Shown piece by piece: positions 37,817 through 49,630 of a stretch of DNA of 64,000 nucleotides. The notes beneath the pieces were generated by a model, which saw only the letters and a program-made list of their open reading frames with translations, was not told the DNA's origin and did not search any database. A program made the translations under genes and the position numbers. How positions within the stretch are numbered: position 1 is the stretch's first letter; the number at the start of each line of letters is the position of its first letter. Source of the stretch: Promerops cafer (lineage: Eukaryota > Chordata > Aves > Passeriformes > Nectariniidae); contig VZSE01014929.1 of NCBI GenBank assembly GCA_013398275.1, positions 186,001 to 250,000 of the forward strand. The letters run 5' to 3'.

Positions 37817-38261
37817 CTGTCTTTATCTGAATCCATGAGCTTTCCGCTTTTTATTATTCTGATTCTCTCCCCAGTCCCACTGGTGGGGCAGTCACTGAGT
37901 GGCTGCGTGGGGCTTGGCTGCTGGCTGGGGTTAAACCAGGACAGTTCCTCATCTTGAAACTTGAAAAAAGATACCAGACACAAAGTCAGAGAGCAGAGAC
38001 AGCAAGACCCCCTCCTGCAGGCACAAGGAATACTGGCCTGAACTGGAACAGGTATGTAAACCTGTACAAGCACATAGCTTTTTCACCTACACGTAGGCTT
38101 ATTGATAAACTCTATCTAGGTCGAGATATGAAAGAGGCTTTCATTTACTTTGGATTGAAAACTTCTTACATTCAACACCATGTCTAAATAAAAAGAACCA
38201 GCTTAAAAGAGTGATATGTAACAAGGATAAAAGGAAATAAAACTCTAGGAGAATAGCAAAA

Positions 38262-38296
38262 CTCACAAACACAGACACACACACATCACGCACACT
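38262..38296. repeat. Impure (CA)n microsatellite
   Basis: ACTCACAAACACAGACACAC runs into ACACATCACGCACAC. It is short and interrupted, so probably slow to mutate. Confidence 0.8.
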
Positions 38297-40222
38297 TCCA
38301 AGGAGAGATGGAAGGGAGCGTGAAACTTTGCAAAGATTTCAAGCAAACCCAGAAGGATAATTAGCATGTTCATCAGTCCATAAAGACAGCTACCTACAGC
38401 TTGTGCTCATCAAACAAGTCAGAGCTTGCCATCATGTCTTCCAAAAAGATGGTTTTAACTTTTCCATTTCACAGTGATCAATAAACGCACCGACTGGTTC
38501 ATACTGTATTCCTCTGATGAAGATGAACACTAGTCTAATTTGCAAATCACAACCTAGACCATTAGCAAATCAAAACTGAGGAAATTCAAGTGAAACAGAT
38601 AAACCTCTTCTAGTTTTGTTTAGCTGTAACTACTTAAATGAAATATTTACTATCATGCCCTCAGAATAATTAGGAAGCTTTCTTCTCTGTTCAGTAGTCA
38701 ATGGACTGTTAAAATGAGAATGATGTGGCTTCGTCTGAGTGCTCCACCACCTCACTGTTGCAGCAGGGAGAGACTGCAAGACTCATGGACTCTAGGAGAG
38801 ATTTCCTGTCAGTCACTAAAATGCCTTACAGAAAAAGCACCAGCAAATTTCTCTGATATGATGAATACAAGGGAGTTTTGGGCAAGCAATATTCCAGTCT
38901 CCCTGCTTTCTTTCCTTTCAGCTGCAAACCACAGGCATTCTGTGGGGCAAAATTCACTGTGGAGATACTACAGAAAAACGACTTTCTTCTGTAAAATTTT
39001 ACACTCAAAATTTAAATTTATGTAGAAAAACCTGCAGGTAGCCAGCTTAGAGGGATGCTGGATACAACACATTTTGACATTCCACAGGCCCTCTGCACCA
39101 GTTAAACTGAACACCCTTCCTGGCCTTCAACTATTCTCAGCCACCAGCAGTGCAGCCAGGCTTCCTACTTCCTTGGTATGGGTTTCAGCTGAAGGACTTT
39201 CCTCCTTTTGTCAATGTCTATTCAAAATTGCTCTTTAGCTTCATTTGCCCACAGACTACTGCTATGTCCTCTTTGTTTCTGTCATAAAGAGGATTATAAA
39301 AACACAATTAAAGCATCAGCAATATTATAAGAATTTGAAAATATAGGCTCCATTAAGTCATATGTACAAACATTTTCATTAACATAAACAGTTTTCAGCA
39401 CTATTCTGCTCATTTTCAGTTAATTGCTGGCTAATGGGGTCTCTTGGTGTGTCACTGTGTGTGTTCTGAGGTTTCTTTCTGAGGGAAAGATAATGTAATA
39501 TTCTGAATTATCTCAGATAAGCTCTCAGGACTGACAGTAAAAGACACCTCATGGCAGTGTCTGACTTTCTGCAGTAGAGTGATTTGAACAAGTGCCATGA
39601 AAATTCCCATTTACTCCCATTATTTACCACCAATTTTATGGCCAATTTCAATGCCCTATTACAGCTCTTTAGTACTTTACCACAGTATAGAAATTGTTCT
39701 TAGAAAGATGAGGGCAGAGGAAAAGAGGAAATATTCAGCTTGTAAAGGTCAATAAGTGAGCAGAATGAGAGAATTCATGGAAGACTTATTGCAAGGATTA
39801 AATACTTATTATCCAGTCAGATAAACTATTGAAATATCTTACTAAGGCTGAATTTTAACAATCTCGCTCAAACTTGCTTAATCACAAGCTTTTCCTAATG
39901 TACAAAGTATTTCTGTATCTGAAAGAAGGACTGATAAAAGTAACCAGTGTTTCTAGTACTGCAGTTGTTTAAATGATACTCTTCTAATTGCATTGTTCTC
40001 AGCTTGAATCCCATGCTTCAGAAGAAACTCTGGGGAGAACAGAGCAAAGAGTAATTTGCAACAGTTCCGTTTTGGAGAAGTGCAATAATCCTGTATATTT
40101 GCAGCTGATAATGCACAAGATGGCAACAGCTTTAGAGACCTGCTAGTGACCATTTCAACAGCTGAGCTCCATGAAATGACACTATCTATACACTTGTTTT
40201 GGTAAATCTAGGTAATGGATAC

Positions 40223-40254
40223 CCAGAGGGTCAGAACAGTTTCTGACCCTCTGG
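40223..40254. repeat. Perfect 14-bp inverted repeat with 4-nt loop
   Basis: CCAGAGGGTCAGAA at 40223-40236 is followed by CAGT and then TTCTGACCCTCTGG at 40241-40254, its exact reverse complement. Pairing does not extend into the flanks, so it is too short for a standard pre-miRNA stem. It is GC-richer than its surroundings. A template-switch replication event is the simplest origin. Confidence 0.95.
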
Positions 40255-42394
40255 ATGGTTAACGACTCTCAGCAGTACACTCTAATATGCCATCATTATT
40301 TTAATCTCTTACAATGACTTAAGCAAAAAGAAAAAGGGATTTTTTTTTTTTTAAAGAACAGTCTCCCTTTTGTAATCATATTTGTTTTTAGCCAAGAAAC
40401 CATAATTTTTATGCTGTAAAGGCAGAAACAATAATCTCTATTGCTTCTGACACAACCTATTTTGAATTCAGAACGACAAGGAAGGCAATTAACTGACATT
40501 TTTCTACATAATAATATAACTTAGGGCTCTAAGGCTTTGTCTACACTAGGGAAATTTAGACAAGTTGCTCAGTGTTGCTGACACTGGCTTGGCCAAGGCA
40601 CTGTTAGGAATGTGGGAGGTCTAATGCAGACAAATTCACCAGCCTCAAAAATTGCAATCAGCAATTAAGGATTTCTTGGAACAGAATGGGAATACCATTC
40701 ACAGGTATGAATATTTCTACACAACCCAAGAACTTATGAGTAAGACTCATTCCCTCTTTGAAAAAATTTTGAATGTGCCTATTGTTTAACCAAAAATAGT
40801 CCAAAGTAATGTCACCGTCCTCCCTTAATTCTTTTACTTTGTTAAAGCCTCCATTTCTTAAAAAGATATTTTAACTTTGAATGATCTTCTCCTGAAATTC
40901 TTCTTAAAATTAAGAATCACTTGACATGTTCCTTTTGAATAATACAAAGAAGGTGAAAGTTTGAGTTATTTTCTGAGAATGTAATTTTTTCATAAGTATT
41001 TCTGTAGAATAAACCCTAAATGACACCTTATAATATGACTTCCTTACAACATGGATGGGATTCTTTGCTGCCTCTTGCCACGCCACTCAGTATTTAAAAG
41101 CTACTCCTCCACCTGAACAGCGGTTTTAAATGGAACTTTTCCTGTGTAAAAGCCAAATCATTAAAACACTGCTGGAAGGAATATGGTTACAAATGAGGAT
41201 ATTGGCAGAAATCCAATGTTATTGGGAAGGTAGGATATTCACACTGGTCTGCTGCCAGTGGTGATTAATTAAAAGACGTTGGATACCTGAAGCCTGAATG
41301 GCTCATTCAATATGATTCCCGTTGCAGGAATGACCTGCTTTTGCTGACAAGATATTTATGCAACCAAAAGAAGAAAAAGGCAAATCATGATAGCAAAGCT
41401 CAAAGACACAAAGATATAAATGTTCATGTTTTATTTACAGTCCCAGCTTTTAGTCTGGTGGTTTACATATCAGGAGAGGTGATTTCTGTCTCCACAGTAC
41501 AGTTTATCAAGAAATCTGCATAAATTAGATGGTGGAACTGCAGAGATCTGAGGCTGAAACCCCTGTGACTGTGGAGCAACAGAGAAGTAATGGAAGAGCA
41601 AATGAATGTGGAGAATGTGAAAGATGACAATGGAAAAGATGGAGGAATAATGAAAATGCTAAATGGTGAAAGAAAAGAAACAACCTCCAATCCTTGTGTG
41701 TTGTTGTTACAGATTTGGTTTGCAGAAGATGCTTCAATTTCCTTGCAAACAGTGCAGAATTTGCCAATTATGAAAGACATCTTCCCACAAGCATGAAGGA
41801 TTTCAGATTATTTGCAATTTTTAGATTTGTTTGAATTAGTTTGAATACTTAATTACACATGGAAACACCCTCAGCAAAGTCCACTTCCTATGATATACAC
41901 ATGGAGAGACAAATCTTTTCCATCAGCCACACATCCTCCTGACACCTTCTCTCCAGATACTGGATAAGCATCATTTCATTGTGTACTAAATAACTATCAT
42001 ATTTCCAATTAATATATTTTCACAAACAACACAAAGTTAGATTTTGAGATCTTTCTGTGTAACTGGCAAACTCAGTATGAATAAAACACCATCTTTAGTG
42101 AAGCAAGCCTGTAAAATCATCAGATGACACTGAAATCAAACTAGAATCAAGAAAAACAACCCCAAAACACCCACCTTACAGACTGCGTGCTAAGAAAAAG
42201 ATAATAGGTGCCATAGGAACAGAGTCCTGAATTTCCTCTCTAAAATAATTTGTGATGCTCTATTAAACCACTACGTAGTTCTACTTTATAATATAAACTG
42301 ATAATATGAACCACATATTTGTGTTTGTTGACATCTTCTAGGTATCAGGACATCCCATCTGCCCCACCTCCCCAACTATATGCAAAAATAATGT

Positions 42395-42490
42395 ACATCA
42401 GCAGTGCCATAGTGGTTTTTTGGCTCTTGGGTCAGAGAATCTGTGTTTCTGGCAGTCAGGCTGTGAACACATACCACTGAGCTACACAAA
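42395..42490 (-). repeat. tRNA-like / tRNA-derived SINE relic
   Basis: On the minus strand 42485-42468 reads GTAGCTCAGTGGTATGTG, very like a tRNA D-arm with a Pol III A box. An AGATTCTCTGACCC stretch about 40 bases on weakly resembles a decayed B box. On the plus strand, AGTGCCATAGTGGTT at 42403-42417 instead resembles the head of MIR-type SINEs. No intact cloverleaf can be folded by eye, so it is at most a relic, not a working tRNA gene. Confidence 0.3.
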
Positions 42491-43337
42491 AATTCGAAAT
42501 CCAAGTAACAAGAACCAAAGATCGTATTTGTGGGAATTCATACTGCTTAATATACCAACCCCTAAATAAAGTCTCTGTATTTTCAGCTGTTTAACTAACT
42601 TAAAACAAAAATCCAAACAACTCAAAATAGGACTCTGCAGTCTATGAAGGGAGCAACTGAAAATGGTTCATTAGTTAGAACCAAACCCAGACTATGTGAA
42701 ACGGACATCTTTTGCTTGTTTTGTTATGTCCTGCTTTGTCAATTATGTATTTTTTTAATTAATTTGATCCTAGCTTCTTTCTGCAAATTTTTGGAAGTGA
42801 CCTGAATAGGCACTAAATATGTATGCTCTGTAGACATCGGGTAGAAAGGATAACTTCAGTTGTACATAACACGTTCTTGAGTTCAAGGAAATAAGTTAAA
42901 TATAGCACACTGGTAAGGAGTTCACAGCTGCACATTCACTCCCCTTGTGTAGATAATCTTGTTTCTAGAACAAGAATACAATTGCTACACTACTTTGACT
43001 CTTTTACCTTGATTCAAATTTTCTCTCATGGAGGCAAAATAGAAAACGCTTAAATTTGAGTTAGCATAATATATTTTGGATTAAACTTATACAGAGTAAC
43101 TTGTATTCCCACATAGATGAGTTCATACTGTAGACATGGTTTTCCGAGCATTCAGTGCTTATTAATTAGGTTTTCTAAAGACAAGTCCTTCCTCAAAGTA
43201 GTCTCAATATGAAATAGGTCAAATAGATAAACTATTATATCAAGAAAAGAAAGAAACTCCTCTAAGGCTGTGCTGGAAGAAAATGAATTGTTTACCTTAA
43301 TTTTTCACCTTAAAAACTTTGTATTTTTAACTATACC

Positions 43338-43355
43338 ATGACTATGACTATGACT
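43338..43355 (+). repeat. (ATGACT)x3 hexanucleotide repeat
   Basis: Three exact head-to-tail ATGACT units followed by a degenerate TTGAT. Each junction creates a TGACTA core close to half an AP-1 site. The repeat is short and may be chance. Confidence 0.85.
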
Positions 43356-44749
43356 TTGATACCTGTTATGTGGTATTAATTCAGTAAAAACCTTACTGTC
43401 CTCTCCTTTAAAGAACACCAGCCACAGAGAGGTAACTGTCCTTTGGTTCGCATGAGGATTTTGGAGAGGAAGGTTTTGATAAAACCTGTCAGCACCCGTG
43501 CACTGAAGTCCCAGAGGGCCAGCACACACTTCTTCTCCCCAAGCCTCGTCTTTGACAAGGAGAAAGGATGACACAAGGGTTCACCCACTCTGGTGTTTTC
43601 CTTGTCCTTCTTAGCATCCTGTGTATATGTCTTGGGACCATCCCAAACTGACAGGACTTGAAGACTTCCAGGCTGAGGCCAAGAGCCTGCTCTCCCTGCC
43701 CTGCAGATAGTAAAGGCACTTGAGAGAAAAATGCAGAGCTCTTTTAGTAAAGGCTCTGGGTGGACTCAGGTAAACTGAGTCCTGGCTTTGCAATGGATTT
43801 CCTTCATGAACCCAAGCAAGTACCTGTGCCTTGCTACAAAAACTCCTGCCTCACACAGAAGTGCTTTGAGACAGTGTGTAAATGTCTGAGAGGTGCTAGG
43901 ACTCTGCTTTCATGGGCACACAGTGTGGGAAGCAGGACAGAGCTCAGGATGATGTCTGGGAGTAGAGCTGTGTATCACACCAATGAGCCGCAGTTTCTAT
44001 CTTCCTGCACATCATCTTTTACACCCTGTGCAATCACTTCACGTGTTTAGTACTTCTACTGCCAGTATTACATATCTCTTTGCACAAAATTTGTCCCTGA
44101 CATTATAGGAGATAAAGCTATTGCAGCTTTTTTGGTTTAGAAGAGACCTCTACATGTTTTCCACTACTATTATGCAATGCAGGTTGATACCAAAGCAAGT
44201 AGAAATGGGGAAATACAGAAGAAGAAAACAAGGGGACAAGATGACTCAGCCAAACCTGCAGCCCTGCAGATTTCTAAATATTCTAAAATCTTCAAAGTCT
44301 CTGTGAGAGAACAGAGCTCTCTGGCTATCATTTCAGTATTTTAACTTGAACATAGTACTTGGCAGGAAGCATTCAACAAACTGAAGCTTTGTGTATCATG
44401 TTGAAACATATCACACAGACATTATTATGCAGATTGCAGGAAGAAAGATACACCTTCATTTTGACAAGGAAACTCAAAACTTTAGGTAGTACACAGAAAA
44501 GCACACTAAACAATGATGGGTAAGTACTTGTCTAATGAAGGTGCTTCTAGAGGTAGAATGAGGCTGCCATTCCTAATTAGCAAATATTATCCAGCTTTAA
44601 TCAATCAACCTTAAGAGAAATGATTATATAAAATAATGGCATAGAAAAGTTAAAGCAAATAATACCCACAGACTGTACAAAAGATGTTTTGGTAATCATA
44701 TGCTGCTGACAATTCATCAGATATAACAAGGTGGAGCAAAAGAACTGAC

Positions 44750-44805
44750 CTCCCGGGGACAGATGATTCTCTTGGGACGTGGTGCCTCTTGTTGCAATTG
44801 ATACA
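44750..44805 (-). CDS. CHN2: CHN2 coding exon 3 (N-terminal tail)
   Basis: This 56-nt exon encodes (L)YQLQQEAPRPKRIICPRE, matching the stretch just before the SH2 domain in both chimaerins (CHN1 has LYQLQQEAPHPRRITC). The acceptor is GTGTTTGACAG and the donor is GGGAG|GTCAGT, weaker than the consensus GTAAGT but valid. It completes the Leu codon begun by the exon at 52137-52175 and ends on a codon boundary. It is flanked by introns of 7.3 kb upstream and 15.3 kb downstream, so it would be missed by simple ORF scanning. The IICPRE ending, rather than CHN1's ITCTCE, supports CHN2. Confidence 0.92.
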
Positions 44806-47460
44806 CTGTCAAACACAAAAATGTACAGATCATTAGAAGATGGCAACATACACAAACTTTTATTCAGACGAGTCTTTTTAGCCAGGGGCTGCAGAGAAAA
44901 ATGCAAATGTAAAGACGATGGCAGCAAAATGAGGTATTTCAGTGTGCCTAAGTCATTTATATGAAAATCAGCTGTTGACCGGCAAACTAACTCAAGTGAT
45001 CAATGCCTTAACTGCTAGAAATATTATCCTTTTGTACTGGTTTTTACATTTCTGTACCAGGGAAGACTAGCCAGAAAGACTTACAAGGTCTGTCTCAGCA
45101 TCAAATCCCACTTTTGCATATACCCTGCTGTAACAATCCAAGAACAGATTGTTTACCAGTAACAGCAGCTGTTTTTTGGACAGGCCAAGAAAAAGTTCAA
45201 TACCTTTGAATGGGTTCATCACAATCTCATAATTTATCTCAAGATATGCTGGCAATTACTGAGAAGCAAGCAAACATTCCTTTCAGAGCAATTATGCCCT
45301 ATTCAAATGGCCCTGGATCAATTTTGCAAATCTTCTGAGGGCTGCAGGAGAGAGACCTGAGGCTAGGGGTTCTTGCTGCCTGGCCCCCAGACTCTTCACT
45401 GCATGTATTTAATGAGATCCTCTCCCTCCCTTCCACCCCAGAATCGTGAGAAGAAGCTGACATGCAATGACAGTAATCAATTCCAGCACAGACAGACTGT
45501 CTCTCCGTAACTCCAGTAAAACTCCCAGAGGTTTGGATTGCCTCCCTCGAGAAAGGCCTTCTGTATGCTGACCTTCTTGTATTTGGAAAGATCATGTCGT
45601 GCCCATGAATTTTTTTAAAAGACTGAGTTTCCAGGACACGTTTATTCACAATGCTAGTGAAGCTCAGAATTATGCCCTGAAAGGTGGTAGATTATGGGAG
45701 GAATAGAAATGTCTCTAGGTTTGGTAAACACAGAAGCCCTGTTGCAGAAAGTGAATTGAAAAGGTAGGTGTTAGCTCTCAACAGCTTTTCCCACTTTCTG
45801 CACCTTCTCTTTAAATGGGGCTAGAAGCAAGGAAGTCTGGAAAGTGGGGAAATGCTCAGCTTGCACCCAAGTTTGTCACACAAACTCAGTGGGACGTGTA
45901 AGCTTTGGGGACTCCTGCTTTCTGCTCAGGTCAATGTGGAAAAACCTACAACCTCTTCTTTAACCAATCCAACCTTCATCCCTGGGTTCTTGGAGAGGCA
46001 CAGAAAGACAGTTCATAATTTCTTATATTCCCTACCAATTTTAATGCTAGATGTGATCCAGCTCTAAATTTCTACTAAGGCTTTGGATTTACCCTGCATC
46101 ATTTAGCATTGTCAGATCTCCTGGTACTTGCACAAGATTTATGATAACTTGATAATATTTTGATAACTCCATGATAAATATGGTCTTTCTTACCTCTTGT
46201 AATTACGTGACTAAGATTCAAAGACTTCTACTCTTTTGTGATCAAATGACTTGTGTATCTGAATAAAGTGTCAAATAATGTGTGAAAATTTTGTTCAAAA
46301 ATCACAGATTGTTTTTTAAACCTGTAATTATTCTGGAGCCCAATATCATGATTTTAGAATTAACTTCTGAATGTCTGAAATGAGCATAACCACTGATTGA
46401 ACAAGTTAATGATGCTTAATACTAAACACATCCAAGAGGAAAATAACTTTTTCCTTCCCTCCATTTCCAGTGGAGAGAAGGAACTCTAAGGATTCAAAAC
46501 ATGGCAAGAATATGACTGCTTCCCATTTAAAGCAAACTATCTATTTCCCCAATTAATTAATTTGAATTTTAACTGAAAAATCATACTTCATAAAAATTCT
46601 GTTTTTCAATAATCAAATATTTTAAACATAGACTGATGCAGCAAATTAAGCTAGTGGAGCTGTTTCTAAGACAGCTTTGATAAGAGTGATGCAAAACAAG
46701 TTGGTCTGAGGAACACACAGGAAGCCTATCTTGTGATGTGCTACGTTTTTGAGAAATGAAAAAAGCAAAGAGCTCTCTAACATGACCAAAAGGATCTCTG
46801 AGGCTGATAACACCAAAGAAGCAATGGTGGGGAGAAGAGTCAGCATTTCACAAAACAAAGGAAGGAATGATTAACAGGAAAGGGCAGATACATACATGAA
46901 AGACCTGAAAGCAAACACAAAAACCTGGAGGCTTATAGGATGTAGTGGGATAAATCAGTGCAAGGATTCATGACAAGTGCAAGGAAGACAAATCATCTTA
47001 ACAACTGTATTTTGAATAGAGTGGAAAAGGTTGCTGTCATTGTCAGAGAGAGGCAAGTAATTAATATGTGCAATAATATGAACTGAGAAACATATCTGAT
47101 TTAGAAATACATCAGAAGAAAACATAGTAAGATTATTACTATACAAATAAATAATTACAAATTATATGCTAAATGCACTGGATGAGAAAATGGCCCAAGA
47201 ATGATCAAGACTGAGAATGTCGCAAATGGGAAATGGTTTCCTCTGAAAGACGAAAAATTCAGATTTGGCCATATTAACTTTAAACTGATAGTCATCAAAC
47301 TGACAGAAAGACAAACCAGTGGAACAATTGGAGAGAGATACAGAATCATTAGATGGAGGGAGAGAAGACAGACTGGGAGCAGAGGAAGGACTGAAAACCA
47401 CCAGTGGAAGTGTGGTAAGGGACACGGAGCAGCTCAGCGGGAGACAAACAATAGAGAAGG

Positions 47461-47480
47461 GACAGACAGACAGACACACA
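47461..47480. repeat. (GACA)n short microsatellite
   Basis: GACAGACAGACAGACACACA lies inside a purine-rich strand near 47.2-47.56 kb. This composition keeps several frames open and explains the spurious ORFs there. Confidence 0.85.
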
Positions 47481-49422
47481 GCTGCCAAGGATTCCCAGTA
47501 AGGACACACAGCAAGGCAAGGGTGGAAAAGGTAAAACAACAGTCAAAGTTCAGTTAAGTGGAAAACAAGGAAGGCAGTGTCTAAGACCAAGGCATTAAGG
47601 AGCAAAGCCAGTGTGACCCCACCAAAAGCTGCGTTTTTCCTTTAGAAAGGTCTCTGCTGTTTCTGCTTCAAATGATTGCTATGAGAAAGCCTGCTAATGG
47701 GCTATGAATACAGTGCAGTATTATGGCTAAGGTGACTTGAGAAAAATGTGCCCTACAGCTAAGTTCCAATGAGCACAGACACCTCATTAAGTGACCTCAT
47801 TTTCAGAAGTGCTGAACATCCTGCAGCTCTTCTGCCTGATCTCATTATACACTTTTTCCAAAGTGCTGGGCACTCGCACTGAGGCTGACACTGCTGACAC
47901 CCCAGCACAGTCCAGGGGATGGTCAGAGATTCAGAAGGCACACATTCCTCACCTACTTGCTCAAATGGCAAACAGTCCTTGCCTTTCTGCCTCATGTTCC
48001 CATCTCTGAAAATCTTAAAACAGAATTCAATGTATAAGACCATGGTTAAGTGAAATAAAAGAAAAACACACTTATTTAATGCAGTGGCAAGCAGTGATTG
48101 ACATCTGACCCAGTCAATTCCAGCATTTAGAACTGACAGGCAGGTTACAGACAAACCCACTGTGATCATAGAAAAGATGACACTCGAACATAATGATGCA
48201 TTATTATTTTAGCCCTGAGAAAATTAACCTTATAAAAAGTCAATTGCATGTAAAAAAGAAAATGTATTATTACTGCTCTCAGAGAACTGCATCAGACTGG
48301 GAGTGGTTTTTTGTTCAGCATCAGATGCAAATGAAATGCACAGTAATAATACACATTAAATACTAGGCAAAAATTCAGCACTGCAACAGAAAAATGCAAT
48401 AGCTTCTATTTGACCCTTAAACATCTTTATCAGTTTCATACTTCAGATAGCTTGCCAGCATTCATAGTATCATAATCACATTGGAACTTACAGTGTTAAC
48501 AAAACTTAAATTTATTATTGAATTACTTGAGGAACATTTCTTTGAGATGTAAAGTAGCTGGTTAGAATATATCTTTCTCTCTTTTGTTCCTATTAGAGCA
48601 TGAGTCTTGTCTCAGGGGACGAAATAGGGAAATTCTACAGTATGTTTTAGGAAGAACTGTCTAATTCCAAAATCCAATCTGCCTAAGAAACAAAGGGGTC
48701 ACATGCAAAAATCAACACTCACTCCTTTTCTGCCAGGGAAGAAAGGCTCTCACCCATTTCTTCATACTTTTCTTTTTTTTTTTCATTCTGCAGTGTGTCA
48801 GGACCTCAAGGTTTCTCCTTTAACTCACCTACGATGAGTATTCAGTGATGCTCCAGCGGAGAGGAAAAACTCCTATCATCTCTTTTATAAAGCAGCGAGG
48901 AAGCACACCGCCTTCTGTCTCAGAATGCTTCGCAGAGCTCCTTAGTTTTACCTCCTCAGCCCCATCTCAGTCAGGCATTTTTTATCCATGTGCTGAGCTT
49001 GAACAATATGAGCTGTCCTATTTCTGCAGGATTACTCACATGCTTAATTAGGAACCTAAGTGCTTGGCTGAAACAAAGACTTAATTTCTGACAAAAAATG
49101 AGTCTCGGACACTGTGCCTATTATTTGATGAAGGACAGAAGGCAGGGAAACTTCGTGAGGAGCTGAAGCATGGCATCAGCTGATGCTCTGTGCCTTGCCA
49201 CTTTGCTTCCCACCAACACACTGATCCTGAATAATGCAAACAAACATTGAAGTGGCATTGACACATGACTGACTCAGCACATGCCAATCTCACCAGGGGT
49301 AAAAGGAAGAAAAGTGGTTTTACATCTCTTCAAAATTCAAGCACATATGTGCTGAGGCTGGAAACCAGCAATGACTATGCTCTTTCAGTCAAACAAATTG
49401 TCTACTCCTCCCAAGAAGCAGG

Positions 49423-49630
49423 CAAGGCAAGCAGGTTCTTCTCTAAGAGGACAGTGCAGCACTGGAGCAGGTTACCCACAAAGGTGGCAGAGGCTCCACC
49501 CTTGCAGGTTTTCTGGACTCAGTTATGTACAACCATGGCTGCTCTAGAGCCAGCAGCAGTCATGGTTTGAGTGGGAAGCTGGATCAGCTCACCCCAGAAG
49601 CCCTGCCCACCCACATTCTCTGATTCTTCC
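49423..49630 (+). mobile_element. Old CR1 LINE 3' fragment
   Basis: Plus-strand translation within 49423-49530 reads FFSKRTVQHWSRLPTKVAEA followed by PPLQVFWTQL. This aligns with the CR1 reverse transcriptase tail (FFTVRVTEHWHRLPREVVESPSLEIFKTRL). The stretch ends near ATTCTCTGATTCTT, a decayed form of the CR1 3' octamers. It is antisense to CHN2. It is more diverged than the 57-kb copy and its limits are approximate; the similarity is from memory. Confidence 0.7.

Larger units (their letters stand above)
37356..37943 (+). mobile_element. Solo LTR of an endogenous retrovirus (ERVL-like, songbird type)
   Basis: About 588 bp matches a widespread avian LTR as I recall it. Landmarks in order: AATTTTCTTCACAGTGGCTG, ATGTTTTGGATT, GCTGAGCAGGGTTTACACAG, CCAAGGCCTTTTCTGCTT, GGGATATTCCAGAGCATGGA, CAGCATATAAAG, GGCTGAACACCTGCCTGG, CCTATTAAACTGTCTTTATC, and the end GGGGTTAAACCAGGACA. 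It begins TGG and ends ACA and is flanked by GTTCC at 37351-37355 and 37944-37948, a possible 5-bp target duplication. No internal gag or pol region adjoins it, so it is a solo LTR left by recombination. It lies antisense to CHN2. ORFs crossing it are not genes. The family name and exact left edge need a repeat-library check. Confidence 0.85.
29434..44749 (-). other. CHN2 intron 3 (15.3 kb)
   Basis: This is the longest complete intron here, 15,316 bp, from a GTCAGT donor to a CAAAATTTAG acceptor. It holds most of the notable non-coding structure: a tRNA-like relic near 42.4 kb, a perfect hairpin at 40.2 kb, a solo LTR at 37.36-37.94 kb, poly-T and AT repeats, the CpG islet with a CTCF-like core and 17-bp tandem units at 30.06-30.31 kb, and a palindromic repeat relic at 29.98-30.05 kb. 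No further exon was recognised. Confidence 0.88.

Noticed and set aside
37618..38073. 151-codon minus-strand ORF and overlapping 149-codon plus-strand ORF at 37220-37669
   Set aside because: Both cross the solo LTR and its edges; they are non-coding repeat sequence read by chance.
47162..47557. Overlapping ORFs of 118-125 codons on both strands
   Set aside because: The strand is purine-rich (AGACAG-type) so stop codons are rare. The predicted peptides are low complexity.
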